A stretch of 64,000 nt of DNA from Rhodococcus opacus B4 (GTDB taxonomy: Bacteria; Actinomycetota; Actinomycetes; Mycobacteriales; Mycobacteriaceae), in the NCBI RefSeq assembly GCF_000010805.1, contig NC_012522.1, positions 3,906,001-3,970,000 on the forward strand, given 5' to 3'. Under the pieces are notes generated by a model. The model was given only the letters and a program-made list of their open reading frames with translations, was not told the origin of the DNA and did no database searches. Position 1 is the first letter of the stretch. Each line of letters begins with the position of its first letter. A program made the translations under genes and the position numbers. Shown one piece after another: positions 7,063 through 15,902 of this stretch.

Positions 7063-8874
7063 GTGAGTGCACCGACCCGACTCGACCGTCCTGCCCGCAG
7101 CATCTGCGCCGACATACGCCACCTCCCGCAGCGACTCACCGGCGCCCAGATCGTCGTCCGCGCATTGGAAGAACTCGGTGTCGACTGTGTGTTCGGGATT
7201 CCCGGCGGCGCGATCCTTCCGGTGTACGACCCGCTGCTCGAGTCGTCACGCGTCCGGCACGTGCTGGTCCGACACGAACAGGGTGCCGGTCACGCCGCGG
7301 CCGGGTACGCGCAGGCAACCGGCAAGGTCGGCGTCTGCATGGCGACCTCCGGACCCGGTGCGACCAACCTCGTCACTCCGATCGCGGACGCCCAGATGGA
7401 TTCCGTTCCCATCGTCGCGATCACCGGCCAGGTCGGCCGGGGTCTCATCGGCACCGACGCGTTCCAGGAGGCCGACATCTGCGGCATCACGATGCCGATC
7501 ACCAAACACAACTTCCTGGTCACCGACCCCGAGGACATCGCCCAGACGATCGCCGAGGCGTTCCACATCGCGTCGAGTGGACGCCCGGGTGCGGTGCTCG
7601 TCGACATCCCCAAGGACGTCCTGCAGGCCACGGCCACCTTCTCCTGGCCACCGGCGACGTACCTACCCGGGTTCCGTCCCGTCACCAAACCACACGCCAA
7701 GCAGATCCGCGCGGCTGCCGAGATGATCAACTCCGCGACCGCGCCGGTGCTCTACGTCGGCGGCGGTGTGATCAAAGCCGATGCCGCACAGGAGTTGCGG
7801 GAACTCGCGGAACTGACGGGATTTCCGGTGGTCACCACGCTGATGGCTCTCGGCGCGTTCCCCGACGGTCATCCGCAGCACTACGGAATGCCGGGCATGC
7901 ACGGCGCCGTGGCCGCCGTGGCGGCCCTGCAACGCAGTGACCTGCTGATCACTCTCGGTGCACGATTCGACGATCGCGTCACCGGGCACGCGGCATCCTT
8001 CGCGCCGAACGCGCGCGTCATCCATGCCGACATCGACCCCGCCGAGATCGGTAAGAACCGACACGTCGACGTTCCGATCGTCGGCGACTGCAAGAGCACG
8101 ATCAGAGCGCTCGTCGCCGCGATCGCGGACGAGCGAACCCACACCCCCAGTCCCGACATCAGCTCGTGGCGAGCATCTTTGGACGAGATTCGCGCGGACT
8201 ATCCGCTGGCGTACGACCGGCCCGCCGACGGCACGCTGTCGCCGCAACTGGTCATCGAGGCGGTCGGCAGGGCGGCCGGACCCGACGCGATCTACGTCTC
8301 CGGCGTCGGCCAGCACCAGATGTGGGCCGCCCACTTCATCGGCTTCGAGAAGCCCCGCACCTGGCTGAACTCCGGGGGACTCGGCACCATGGGATACGCG
8401 GTCCCCGCCGCGCTGGGCGCGAAAATCGGTGCGCCCCAGAAAGAAGTGTGGGCCATCGACGGCGACGGCTGTTTCCAGATGACCAACCAGGAACTCGCGA
8501 CCGCCGCGATCGAGGGGGTGCCGATCAAGGTGGCCCTGATCAACAACGGCAACCTCGGCATGGTCAAGCAACTCCAGGCCATCCATTACGACGGGCGCTT
8601 CTCGCAGATCGACCTCGCCACCCACTCACGCCGCATCCCCGACTTCGTCAAACTCGCCGACGCCCTCGGGTGCGTCGCCCTGCGCTGCGAACGGGAAGAA
8701 GACGTCGACGCCGTCATCGCGCAGGCGCGTGCCATCACCGACCGGCCGGTGGTGATCGACTTCGTCGTCAGCGACGACGCTCTCGTGTGGCCGATGATCG
8801 CCGCGGGCGCGAGCAACGACCACATCATGGCCGCGCGGGGAGTCCGGCCGTTCTTCGACGAGGAGCCGATCTGA
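7063..8874 (+). CDS. ilvB: acetolactate synthase large subunit
   Basis: This 603-residue ThDP enzyme condenses two pyruvates to 2-acetolactate, or pyruvate with 2-oxobutyrate, in branched-chain amino acid synthesis. Visible landmarks are [18 protein letters not shown] with the catalytic-Glu motif [17 protein letters not shown]-domain sequence in the middle ([16 protein letters not shown]), and the C-terminal ThDP motif [15 protein letters not shown]...[14 protein letters not shown] at 7063 with GAGG eight bases upstream begins [10 protein letters not shown]; the frame is open further 5' without support. No ilvN regulatory-subunit gene or ilvC follows, so this is probably a second, stand-alone copy supplied by the neighbouring pyruvate-related genes. 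A catabolic or specialised role is possible. Confidence 0.9.
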   Translation: MSAPTRLDRPARSICADIRHLPQRLTGAQIVVRALEELGVDCVFGIPGGAILPVYDPLLESSRVRHVLVRHEQGAGHAAAGYAQATGKVGVCMATSGPGATNLVTPIADAQMDSVPIVAITGQVGRGLIGTDAFQEADICGITMPITKHNFLVTDPEDIAQTIAEAFHIASSGRPGAVLVDIPKDVLQATATFSWPPATYLPGFRPVTKPHAKQIRAAAEMINSATAPVLYVGGGVIKADAAQELRELAELTGFPVVTTLMALGAFPDGHPQHYGMPGMHGAVAAVAALQRSDLLITLGARFDDRVTGHAASFAPNARVIHADIDPAEIGKNRHVDVPIVGDCKSTIRALVAAIADERTHTPSPDISSWRASLDEIRADYPLAYDRPADGTLSPQLVIEAVGRAAGPDAIYVSGVGQHQMWAAHFIGFEKPRTWLNSGGLGTMGYAVPAALGAKIGAPQKEVWAIDGDGCFQMTNQELATAAIEGVPIKVALINNGNLGMVKQLQAIHYDGRFSQIDLATHSRRIPDFVKLADALGCVALRCEREEDVDAVIAQARAITDRPVVIDFVVSDDALVWPMIAAGASNDHIMAARGVRPFFDEEPI

Positions 8875-9030
8875 CCCCAAGCTGCGCGCACCGCGCTGAT
8901 CAGCGACTCGCGGACTTCCTTCAGAGTGAAGCGCAGATCGAACCGATGTCGGGTCTTCGAATACCTTGGGCAGCGGCATCATTCACCGAGTTACTGATGT
9001 CGCGATTGCAGCCGCATGGATAGATGTGGC

Positions 9031-9056
9031 GCGGTGGGTCGCCCACATCCCACCGC
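9031..9056. terminator. possible hairpin between ilvB and the TA pair
   Basis: An 8-bp perfect stem (gcggtggg / cccaccgc) with a 10-base loop lies between the convergent ilvB and HEPN-like genes. There is no T-run on either side, so termination is only a guess. The rest of 8875-9156 shows nothing else. Confidence 0.3.
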
Positions 9057-9197
9057 CCTCATCCACGTACTCCGGCGCAACGGTGGGTATCGGTCGAAGC
9101 TCCATTCACTGGATCAGCCCTTGGTTTCCGAGGTCCGCCGGTGTCGAGTCCTACGTTCAGTTTCCGGCCTGAGCGTGCGCGCGGCGGGCCGCCTCGA

Positions 9198-9569
9198 TCA
9201 GCGCTTCGGCGGCACGTTCGGCGCGCTTCGATTCGATTCGGTACGGCTCGTCGGCGTATCGGTGTAACCGGACCTCGTCTTGACGCCGAGCAGCACGCTG
9301 AGGTGTTTCGCGATAGCCGGGTCGACGGACCCGAGCAGCGTGACGGCGTCCTTGTGGTCCTCGCCCTGCGCATGCTTACCCAGTCGCGCGCAACAGATTA
9401 CATCCGAGGCCGCGATGCCCGCGTGCACCCACAACGTCACGACCGCATCATCGACAACGTCCGGCTCGTCGGCGAAGTCGCGACCGATCTCGGCCAGGTG
9501 AAAGAACTGTTCGGCTTTTCTCAGCCGCCCCCGGCGGACCGCCTGGTCACACGGCCGCGTCCGCCCCAC
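9198..9569 (-). CDS. HEPN-like protein of MNT/HEPN toxin-antitoxin pair, C terminus frameshifted
   Basis: A 123-residue helical protein starting at a GTG that shares one base with the stop of the nucleotidyltransferase gene (TAGTG). The core (AEQFFHLAEIGRDF, DDAVVTLWVHAGIAASDVIC, CARLGKHAQGEDHKDAVTLL) has the two-helix layout of HEPN toxins paired with minimal nucleotidyltransferases. A strict R-x4-6-H RNase motif is not obvious; RLGKH is R-x3-H. After about residue 110 the frame ends in a poor tail, SNRSAPNVPPKR. The next frame encodes a good helical end, SKRAERAAEALIEAARRA, up to 9157. A tandem 5-bp repeat (ttcga, ttcga, ttcg at 9227-9240) lies exactly at the switch, and removing one unit restores the longer protein. 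Confidence 0.6.
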   Translation of the reverse strand: MGRTRPCDQAVRRGRLRKAEQFFHLAEIGRDFADEPDVVDDAVVTLWVHAGIAASDVICCARLGKHAQGEDHKDAVTLLGSVDPAIAKHLSVLLGVKTRSGYTDTPTSRTESNRSAPNVPPKR

Positions 9570-10195
9570 TACCGATTTCCCCGACGCAGCAACCGGGTGA
9601 AACCGGCCCGTGAACCGGCCACCGTCAGCCCCTCCTTCGCCACATCCGACAAGACCGGCTCGTCCGCACCGTGGCCGGCGATCTCACTCTCCGTGAACTG
9701 CAGATCCCGCGCATCGTTGCCGGTCCATCTGGTCACCTCGGTCATCAGCTCCGCCACCTGCTCATCCCACTCCTCGCCTGCGGCGTCGTCCGGCCGGACC
9801 AGAAAGATGTCGATGTCACTGTCGATCGTCATCGTTCCGCGTGCAGCCGACCCGAACACGGCGGCATACACCGGGGGAATCTCCCAACCGGCCAACCGCG
9901 CCTCCAGCCTGCGCAGGAACTCCCCGGACAAACCGGCGAGGCCCATCACATGAGGGAAGGCCAGGTGCTCACGATTGAGCTGGTACACGAACGCGTTCCC
10001 CACTCTCGAAGAGAGCACCGTGCCCTGCTTGCTCAATCGTTGCAACACCTTCCGGATCCCCTCCTCCGAATGGCGGTGCAACACCCGGTGCAACTGGCCA
10101 GTCGTGAATGTCGCCTCGGATGCGGCCGCAAGCGCAGCGAGCACCTCACCGTCGAGCGTGGGCGTCACAGTCTGCAGCGGCCGGATCAGATCCAT
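9569..10195 (-). CDS. winged-HTH / MNT-type nucleotidyltransferase (antitoxin)
   Basis: A 208-residue two-domain protein. Residues about 15-85 form a winged helix (LAALAAASEATFTTGQLHRV, LQRLSKQGTVLSSRVGNAFV) and residues about 100-208 form a minimal nucleotidyltransferase domain with the GS...DxD signature (FGSAARGTMTIDSDIDIFLV). In MNT/HEPN systems the nucleotidyltransferase neutralises the HEPN RNase, in characterised cases by AMPylation. The downstream HEPN-like gene overlaps its stop by one base. The winged helix is probably the DNA-binding part for autoregulation at two palindromes 27-60 bases upstream of the start. The orientation antitoxin-then-toxin is normal for the class. Confidence 0.75.
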   Translation of the reverse strand: MDLIRPLQTVTPTLDGEVLAALAAASEATFTTGQLHRVLHRHSEEGIRKVLQRLSKQGTVLSSRVGNAFVYQLNREHLAFPHVMGLAGLSGEFLRRLEARLAGWEIPPVYAAVFGSAARGTMTIDSDIDIFLVRPDDAAGEEWDEQVAELMTEVTRWTGNDARDLQFTESEIAGHGADEPVLSDVAKEGLTVAGSRAGFTRLLRRGNR

Positions 10196-10221
10196 GGTTT
10201 CGTTCCCTGGGGGCCATTTTC

Positions 10222-10257
10222 GCGTACTATTGTACGCCTACCCGTACTATAGTACGG
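10222..10257. promoter_or_regulatory. two tandem palindromic operators of the MNT/HEPN pair
   Basis: The perfect 16-bp palindrome ccgtactatagtacgg lies at 10242-10257 and a near copy, gcgtactattgtacgc (one mismatched pair), at 10222-10237. Their start points are exactly 20 bp apart, about two helical turns. They sit just upstream of the wHTH-nucleotidyltransferase start at 10195, as expected for cooperative autorepression. The AT-rich cores may overlap the promoter -10. Confidence 0.75.
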
Positions 10258-10441
10258 CGAAATTGCCGAGACATCGCGCACTTTGAGGAGCGAGATCGAT
10301 CGCGGTCGGTCCTGGAATCGGACGGCGACCCTATCGGCATCCATTCCGTTTTCAAACTCTGTATTTCTCTGTCTCACAGTATTTCTAGTATCGGTAGCCG
10401 TCAGCTCGTGCCGGAATGGCAGCATGTGAAAGAATCTGGCC

Positions 10442-11416
10442 ATGACGGAACCGCATCGGGTGGTCGTTCTCGCGCTGGACGGGGTGATCCCGTTCGAACT
10501 CGGCATTCCGTCGCGGGTGTTCGGCCGCGCCCACGACGCCGACGGGCAGCCGCTCTACGAGGTACTGACGTGCACGGCCGACGGTCGGCCGGTGCGTTCG
10601 GAGGCCGACTTCTCGGTGGCGGTGGACCACGGGCCCGAACTCCTCGCCACCGCCGGCACGGTGGTGATCCCCGCGTCGTACGAACTCGGCCCGGCGTACG
10701 ACGAGGGCCGCCTGCCCCCGAATCTCGAGGCGGCGCTCGCGTTCGTCCGGCCCGGCATCCGGTACGTCTCGATCTGCACCGGCTCGTACGTCCTCGCCGC
10801 GGCGGGGCTGCTCGACGGTCTGCGCGCCACCACCCACTGGCGCAACACCGAGCACTTCCAGCGCACCTATCCGCAGGTCCGCGTCGACCCCGACGTGCTG
10901 TTCGTCGACGAGGGCAACATCCTCACCTCGGCGGGTGTCGCCGCCGGTCTCGACCTCTGCCTGCACATCGTGCGCCGCGACCACGGGTCGGACGTCGCCA
11001 ACCGGGTGGCCCGCCGATGCGTCGTCCCACCGTGGCGCGACGGCGGGCAGGCCCAGTACATCGAACGACCGATCCCGGAGGTCACGTCGGAGTCGACCGC
11101 GGCGACCCGCGAGTGGGCGTTGCAGCGCCTCGGCGAACCGCTGTCGCTGACCCGGTTGGCGGCGCACGCGAACATGAGCGTCCGCACGTTCACCCGCCGC
11201 TTCGGAGAAGAGGTCGGGACCACCCCGAACCGCTGGCTGATCACTCGCCGGGTCGACCGTGCGCGGCAACTCCTCGAGACCACCGACCTGTCCGTCGACG
11301 TCATCGCCCGTGAGGTCGGGTTCGGAACCGGCACCTCCCTGCGGCAGCACATGGGCGCGGTGCTGGGGGTGCCGCCGTCGGCGTATCGCAGGACCTTTCG
11401 GGGCCAGGCGGTCTGA
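10442..11416 (+). CDS. GlxA family regulator (DJ-1/PfpI domain + AraC HTH)
   Basis: A 324-residue transcription factor. Residues 1-170 form a class I glutamine-amidotransferase/DJ-1-like sensor domain (VVVLALDGVIPFELGIPSRV, VVIPASYELGP, and YVSICTGSYVLAAAGLLDG with the elbow cysteine). Residues about 210-315 are two AraC-type helix-turn-helices (LSLTRLAAHANMSVRTFTRR, then NRWLITRRVDRARQLLETTD and VGFGTGTSLRQHM). GlxA-type regulators control catabolic or stress genes, and their effectors are mostly unknown. The ATG at 10442 follows a weak GAAAG site. It ends six bases from the convergent SulP gene. No adjacent co-directional gene identifies its target. Confidence 0.9.
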   Translation: MTEPHRVVVLALDGVIPFELGIPSRVFGRAHDADGQPLYEVLTCTADGRPVRSEADFSVAVDHGPELLATAGTVVIPASYELGPAYDEGRLPPNLEAALAFVRPGIRYVSICTGSYVLAAAGLLDGLRATTHWRNTEHFQRTYPQVRVDPDVLFVDEGNILTSAGVAAGLDLCLHIVRRDHGSDVANRVARRCVVPPWRDGGQAQYIERPIPEVTSESTAATREWALQRLGEPLSLTRLAAHANMSVRTFTRRFGEEVGTTPNRWLITRRVDRARQLLETTDLSVDVIAREVGFGTGTSLRQHMGAVLGVPPSAYRRTFRGQAV

Positions 11417-11422
11417 GCGGAA

Positions 11423-13111
11423 TCAGCCCCGCGCGTGGAATGCCTCCACCGCGGACTCGACGGTCGGGTAGAAGTGCGTGGAGTCGAATCTGTCGCCCAC
11501 CCCGAACCGGATGAGCCGATCCTTGATCGGGCCCTTCATCTCCGCGAACGCCAGCTGGATTCCCTTGCCTTCGAGGTAGGTGTCGAGGTCGACGAGTTCG
11601 TCGACGGCGGTGGTGTCGAGTCCGGTGATCGGCTCGGCGGCGACCACGACCCACTCGACCGGGGTGGGCGCCTCCGCCACCACCGAACGCACGTACTCGT
11701 CGAAGATCTCACCGTTCGCGAAGAACAGTGGGGCGTCGAACCGCACCAGCACCAGTCCGGGGATGCGGAGCCCGCCGGGGTGGCGTTCGACGTCGTGGAA
11801 GCCCGGCCGGTCCGCGGTCCGGACGAGTTCGGTGCGGTACGGCTGCCAGGCCTGCGCGACCACGGCGACGAAGGACAGGCCGATCGCGACGAGGATGCCC
11901 TGCAGCACACCCACCAGGGCGACCCCGAGGAACGCGGCGATGGCGAGTCCGAATTCGACGCTGCTCATCCGCCACATGCGGACCATGCCGTCCACGTCGA
12001 CCAGCGCCGTTGCCGCGACGATCACCACGGCGCCGAGCGTGGCGTCGGGGAGGTAGGCGGTGACGCCGGGGGCGACGAGGACGAAGACCAGCACCGCGAC
12101 GGCGCCGACGACACAGGCCAATTGCGTTCGGGCGCCGCTCTGTTCGGCAACCGGGGTGCGGGATCCGCTGGCCGAGATCGGGAAGCCGCCGAACAGCCCG
12201 CCCGCGATGTTGGCGACGCCGACCGCCTTCATCTCGGTACTACCGTTGACGTCCTCACCGCGCCGGGCGGCGAACGTGCGCGAGAGCACGCCCGTGTCGG
12301 CGAACGCGATCAACGCGATTCCGGCGGCCGGTCCGACGAGTTGCCCCACGTCGCCCCAGTCGACGCCGCCGAACGACGGCAGCGGCAGACCCTTCGGTAG
12401 CGCGCCGACCATGCCGATGTCGTCGTCGAGACCGAGCGCCGCCGAAAGGACGATCGCCCCGACCACCGCCACCAGAACGCCGGGGACGCGGGGAATCCAG
12501 ATGCGGAACACCACGATGACGGCGAGGGACCCGAGGCCCACCGCGGCGGCGACGGGGTCGATGTCGCCCCCGAACACCGCCTGCCCGATCCCGCCGATCT
12601 CCCCGAGAAGTCCGGACGCGTCGACGGAGAACCCGAGCAGTTTGGGTAGCTGGCCGACGACCACGATGAGCGCGATCGCGTTCAGGTACCCGAGCCGGAT
12701 GGGTTTCGACAGCAGTTCGGTCACGAAGCCGAGATGCAGGAACCCGCCGACGAGGAGGATGAGGCCCATCAGGACGCCGAGGATGCCGGCGAGCGCCAGG
12801 GCGCTCTCCGGATCGTCGACGACGGCCAGCGGCAGGACCGCCGCGGCGATCAGCGGGGCCAGCGACGAATCCGGTCCGAGGACGAGGATTTTCGACGGCC
12901 CCACCACCGCATACGCGAGGAGCGGGACGATGGTCGCGTACAGCCCGGCGTACGCCGGCAGCCCCGCGGCCTCCGCGTATCCCATCCCGGCGGGGATGAG
13001 CAGTGCGGTGAGGACGAGTCCGGCGGTGATGTCGGGGCGCAGCCACTCGCGGCGGTACTGCCGTGCCGTCGCGATTCCGGGCAACTGCGCGAGGCTTCCT
13101 GTCCAGGACAT
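11423..13111 (-). CDS. SulP family anion permease with STAS domain
   Basis: A 562-residue inner-membrane transporter. The N-terminal membrane domain starts RPDITAGLVLTALLIPAGMG and has the SulP signatures YAGLYATIVPLLAYAVVG and LGPDSSLAPLIAAAVLPLA, with about 12 helices. A cytoplasmic STAS domain occupies the last 120 residues (FFANGEIFDEYVRSVV, VVVAAEPITGLDTTAVDELV). SulP proteins carry sulfate, bicarbonate or other anions. I chose the ATG at 13111 with GAGG at eight bases; a GTG at 13132 would overlap the upstream gene. It is the last gene of a run DUF7144-PPK2-P-type ATPase-SulP, so it is probably co-expressed with phosphate/energy and cation functions rather than with sulfate assimilation. 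Confidence 0.9.
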   Translation of the reverse strand: MSWTGSLAQLPGIATARQYRREWLRPDITAGLVLTALLIPAGMGYAEAAGLPAYAGLYATIVPLLAYAVVGPSKILVLGPDSSLAPLIAAAVLPLAVVDDPESALALAGILGVLMGLILLVGGFLHLGFVTELLSKPIRLGYLNAIALIVVVGQLPKLLGFSVDASGLLGEIGGIGQAVFGGDIDPVAAAVGLGSLAVIVVFRIWIPRVPGVLVAVVGAIVLSAALGLDDDIGMVGALPKGLPLPSFGGVDWGDVGQLVGPAAGIALIAFADTGVLSRTFAARRGEDVNGSTEMKAVGVANIAGGLFGGFPISASGSRTPVAEQSGARTQLACVVGAVAVLVFVLVAPGVTAYLPDATLGAVVIVAATALVDVDGMVRMWRMSSVEFGLAIAAFLGVALVGVLQGILVAIGLSFVAVVAQAWQPYRTELVRTADRPGFHDVERHPGGLRIPGLVLVRFDAPLFFANGEIFDEYVRSVVAEAPTPVEWVVVAAEPITGLDTTAVDELVDLDTYLEGKGIQLAFAEMKGPIKDRLIRFGVGDRFDSTHFYPTVESAVEAFHARG

Positions 13112-13121
13112 GATGCCGGCC

Positions 13122-15875
13122 TCAGCGCGCACGTTGCGGGTCGACCGCGGCAGCGGTGGAAATCGGGGTGGTCGGCCGCGCGTGCTGCCTGCGGCGCAGG
13201 GCCTTCTCCGCCTCCACGACCGCCGGGATGATCAGCGACCAGCCGAGGCAGGCGAGCCACTGCCCGCCGGTCAGCGACGTGGTCATGAGGAGGTCCTGGA
13301 GGAAGCCGATCTCGACCGCGAAGACGGTGACGACGACCGGGATCGACAGGATCTTCAGTGCGCCGAGGATCGGTGGGGTGAGACCGGATTCCGGGTCGCG
13401 GCGCATGACGAGTCCGGCGAGAATCGACCCGAGCGACAGCACCACGAATGCGGTTGTCATGGGGACGCTCGCCTCGGTGGTGCTCATGTCTCCCGGTGCG
13501 AGGAGCATCGCGGCGAGGGTGACGGCGAACTGCAGGACGCCGTACGCCAGCCACTGCGTGAACGCCTTCCGGTTGGCGATCGGCACGCCGGGGTCGCGCG
13601 GAGGTTTGTTCATGAGGTCGGGCGGCGACGGATCGAGCATGATGACCGCGACGGGGAACAGCGTGATGAAGAAGTGCTGGAACAACACCATCAGCGGGGT
13701 CAGTGCGACGCCGTCGTTGATGTCGAAGATGCTCGCCACGAGGAACAGCAGCACCAGCGAGAACAGTTTCGACATCTGGTACCGGATGTAGGAGACGATC
13801 TTTTCGTAGATGTTGCGGCCCAGCCGGATCGCGGTGATGAGGGTTCCGAAGTTGTCGTCGGTGAGCACCATCTTGCCCGCCTGTTTCGTCACCTCGCTGC
13901 CCGATCCCATGGCGACGCCGATGTCGGCCTTCTTCAGTGCGGCGGCGTCGTTGACGGCGTCCCCGGTCATCGCCACGACCGCGCCGCCCCGCTGCATGAT
14001 GTCGGCGAGACGGAGCTTGTCCTGCGGGGTGACGCGGCCGAACACGTGCAGGCGCGGGAGGGCCGCGGCGAGGTCCTCGTCGCTCATGGCCTGGAGTTCG
14101 GGACCGCCGATCGCGCCGGGTCCGAGACCGAGTTCGGCACCGATCGCGGACGCCGTGATCGCGTGGTCGCCGGTGATCATTCGGACCTCGATGCCTGCGG
14201 CGTGGGCGGTGCGCACGGCGTCGATCGCCTCCGGCCGCAGCGGGTCGATGATGCCGACCATCCCGACGAACGTGAGATCCTCGACCAACGACATGGGGTC
14301 GGCCGCCGCGGCGTTCTCCTGCCCGTCGAGTCGGCGGGCGGCGAACGCCAGCACCCGCAGCCCCTTTTCGGACAACTCCCGGTTCGCCGCGGTCAGTTCG
14401 TCCCGGACCTCGTCGAGCGGCACCGCGTGCCTGCCCGGCAGGTAGGCGCTTCCGCATCGGGCGAGGACCACGTCGGGTCCGCCCTTGACGAGTTCGACGA
14501 ACTGGGTCCTGCCGTCGACCTGGAGGTGGTGGAACGTCGCCATGAACTTGTACGCGGAGTCGAACGGCACCTCCGCGATGCGGGGATACGTGCGCCGCGT
14601 GAGCGGGGCGTCGACGCCGATCTTGGCGGCGAGCACGACCAGCGCGGCCTCGGTGGGATCGCCGACGATGTCGCCGGTGTCGGAGACGGTGGCGTCGCTG
14701 TCGAGGCACAGCCCGTAGGCGAGCAGGGTGAAGTCGGGGGCGGCCTCGCCCGCGGTCTGGGTGATCCGCCCCGACTTGCTGTATCCCTCGCCGTCGACGG
14801 TGTACCACCGGCCGTGGAAGTACAGCGTCCGGACGGTCATCTGGTTCATCGTCAGCGTGCCGGTCTTGTCCGAGTTGATCGCGCTGGTCGCGCCGAGCGT
14901 CTCGACGTCGGTGAGGTTCTTGACGACGGCTTTCGCCTCGGCCAGCTGACGGGCCCCGAACGCCAGCATCGCCTGGACGAACGTCGGCAGCCCGGTCGGG
15001 ATCGCGGACACTCCCATCGAGATGCCCAGCAGCAGAACCGTCGTCAGGCTCTGCCCGCGGATCACCCCGAGGATCACGATGAGCGCGACCGCGGTCCACG
15101 CGATGATTCCGAGCACCTTGGTGAGCGAATTCAGTTCGCGCTGAAGCGGAGACTTGCTCGGGGCGACGGCCGAGAGCATCGACGCGATCTGGCCCATCTG
15201 GGTGTTCATGGCGGTTTCGGTGACCACCATCGTGGCGGTGCCCCGGGTGACCGAGGTGTTCTGGAAGACCATGTTGCTGCGGTCGCCCAGCGGGACGTCC
15301 GCGGCGCCGAGGGTCCGGGTGTCCTTCGGCACGGGGGCGCTCTCACCGGTCAGTGCCGCCTCCTGCGTCTCGAGGGTCGCCGACGTGAGCAAACGCCCGT
15401 CGGCGGGGACGACGTCGCCGGCCTCCAGTTGCACGATGTCGCCCGGTACCAGGACGGTGGCGGCGAGTTGCTGGAGCGTTCCGTCCCGGGTCACCCGCAC
15501 CTGCGGTGTCTGCATCCTCGCGAGCGCGTCGACACTGGCGCGTGCCTTCAGTTCCTGCCGCGTGCCCAGCACGACGTTGAGCACGACGAGTGCCGCGACC
15601 ACGATCGCGGTCGATACCTCGCCGATGACGACGCTGACGACCGCCACCGCGACCAGCATGAGGTTCATCAGATCCTTCAGCTGCGCCAGCGCGATCGCCC
15701 ACGTGGACGGGCCAGGCTCGGAGACGATCTCGTTGGGACCGTGCCGACGGCGCCGCTCGTCCGCCTCACCGGCCGTCAGACCCGACTGCCGATCGGAGGA
15801 AGTCGCGGCCACGACGGCATCGGCGTCCTGGGCGTACCAGGCCGTGTGCGTCTGCGCGGATTCCGTCGAGACCAT
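13122..15875 (-). CDS. P2-type cation-transporting ATPase
   Basis: A 917-residue P-type ATPase. In order: cation-ATPase N domain (LTAGEADERRRRHGPNEI), actuator domain with LTGES, the M4 segment, the phosphorylation motif DKTGTLTMNQM, nucleotide-binding domain, hinge motif TGDAVNDAAALKKADIGVAM and a C-terminal four-helix block. The M4 signature reads SAIPTGLPTF where Ca2+/Na+ pumps normally have PEGLP, so the ion-ligating glutamate is replaced by threonine. This argues against standard Ca2+ specificity, and the substrate cannot be named. The hinge has GDAVND instead of GDGVND. AAAGGA precedes the ATG. It lies 27 bases after PPK2 and 10 bases before SulP in one operon. Confidence 0.9.
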   Translation of the reverse strand: MVSTESAQTHTAWYAQDADAVVAATSSDRQSGLTAGEADERRRRHGPNEIVSEPGPSTWAIALAQLKDLMNLMLVAVAVVSVVIGEVSTAIVVAALVVLNVVLGTRQELKARASVDALARMQTPQVRVTRDGTLQQLAATVLVPGDIVQLEAGDVVPADGRLLTSATLETQEAALTGESAPVPKDTRTLGAADVPLGDRSNMVFQNTSVTRGTATMVVTETAMNTQMGQIASMLSAVAPSKSPLQRELNSLTKVLGIIAWTAVALIVILGVIRGQSLTTVLLLGISMGVSAIPTGLPTFVQAMLAFGARQLAEAKAVVKNLTDVETLGATSAINSDKTGTLTMNQMTVRTLYFHGRWYTVDGEGYSKSGRITQTAGEAAPDFTLLAYGLCLDSDATVSDTGDIVGDPTEAALVVLAAKIGVDAPLTRRTYPRIAEVPFDSAYKFMATFHHLQVDGRTQFVELVKGGPDVVLARCGSAYLPGRHAVPLDEVRDELTAANRELSEKGLRVLAFAARRLDGQENAAAADPMSLVEDLTFVGMVGIIDPLRPEAIDAVRTAHAAGIEVRMITGDHAITASAIGAELGLGPGAIGGPELQAMSDEDLAAALPRLHVFGRVTPQDKLRLADIMQRGGAVVAMTGDAVNDAAALKKADIGVAMGSGSEVTKQAGKMVLTDDNFGTLITAIRLGRNIYEKIVSYIRYQMSKLFSLVLLFLVASIFDINDGVALTPLMVLFQHFFITLFPVAVIMLDPSPPDLMNKPPRDPGVPIANRKAFTQWLAYGVLQFAVTLAAMLLAPGDMSTTEASVPMTTAFVVLSLGSILAGLVMRRDPESGLTPPILGALKILSIPVVVTVFAVEIGFLQDLLMTTSLTGGQWLACLGWSLIIPAVVEAEKALRRRQHARPTTPISTAAAVDPQRAR

Positions 15876-15902
15876 GACCGCTCGTCCTTTCGGCTCGGAC
15901 CC

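Noticed and set aside
9198-9569. Canonical R-x4-6-H HEPN RNase motif
   Set aside because: The nearest pattern is R-x3-H (RLGKH). The HEPN call rests on helix pattern and pairing with the nucleotidyltransferase, so I did not claim the catalytic motif.
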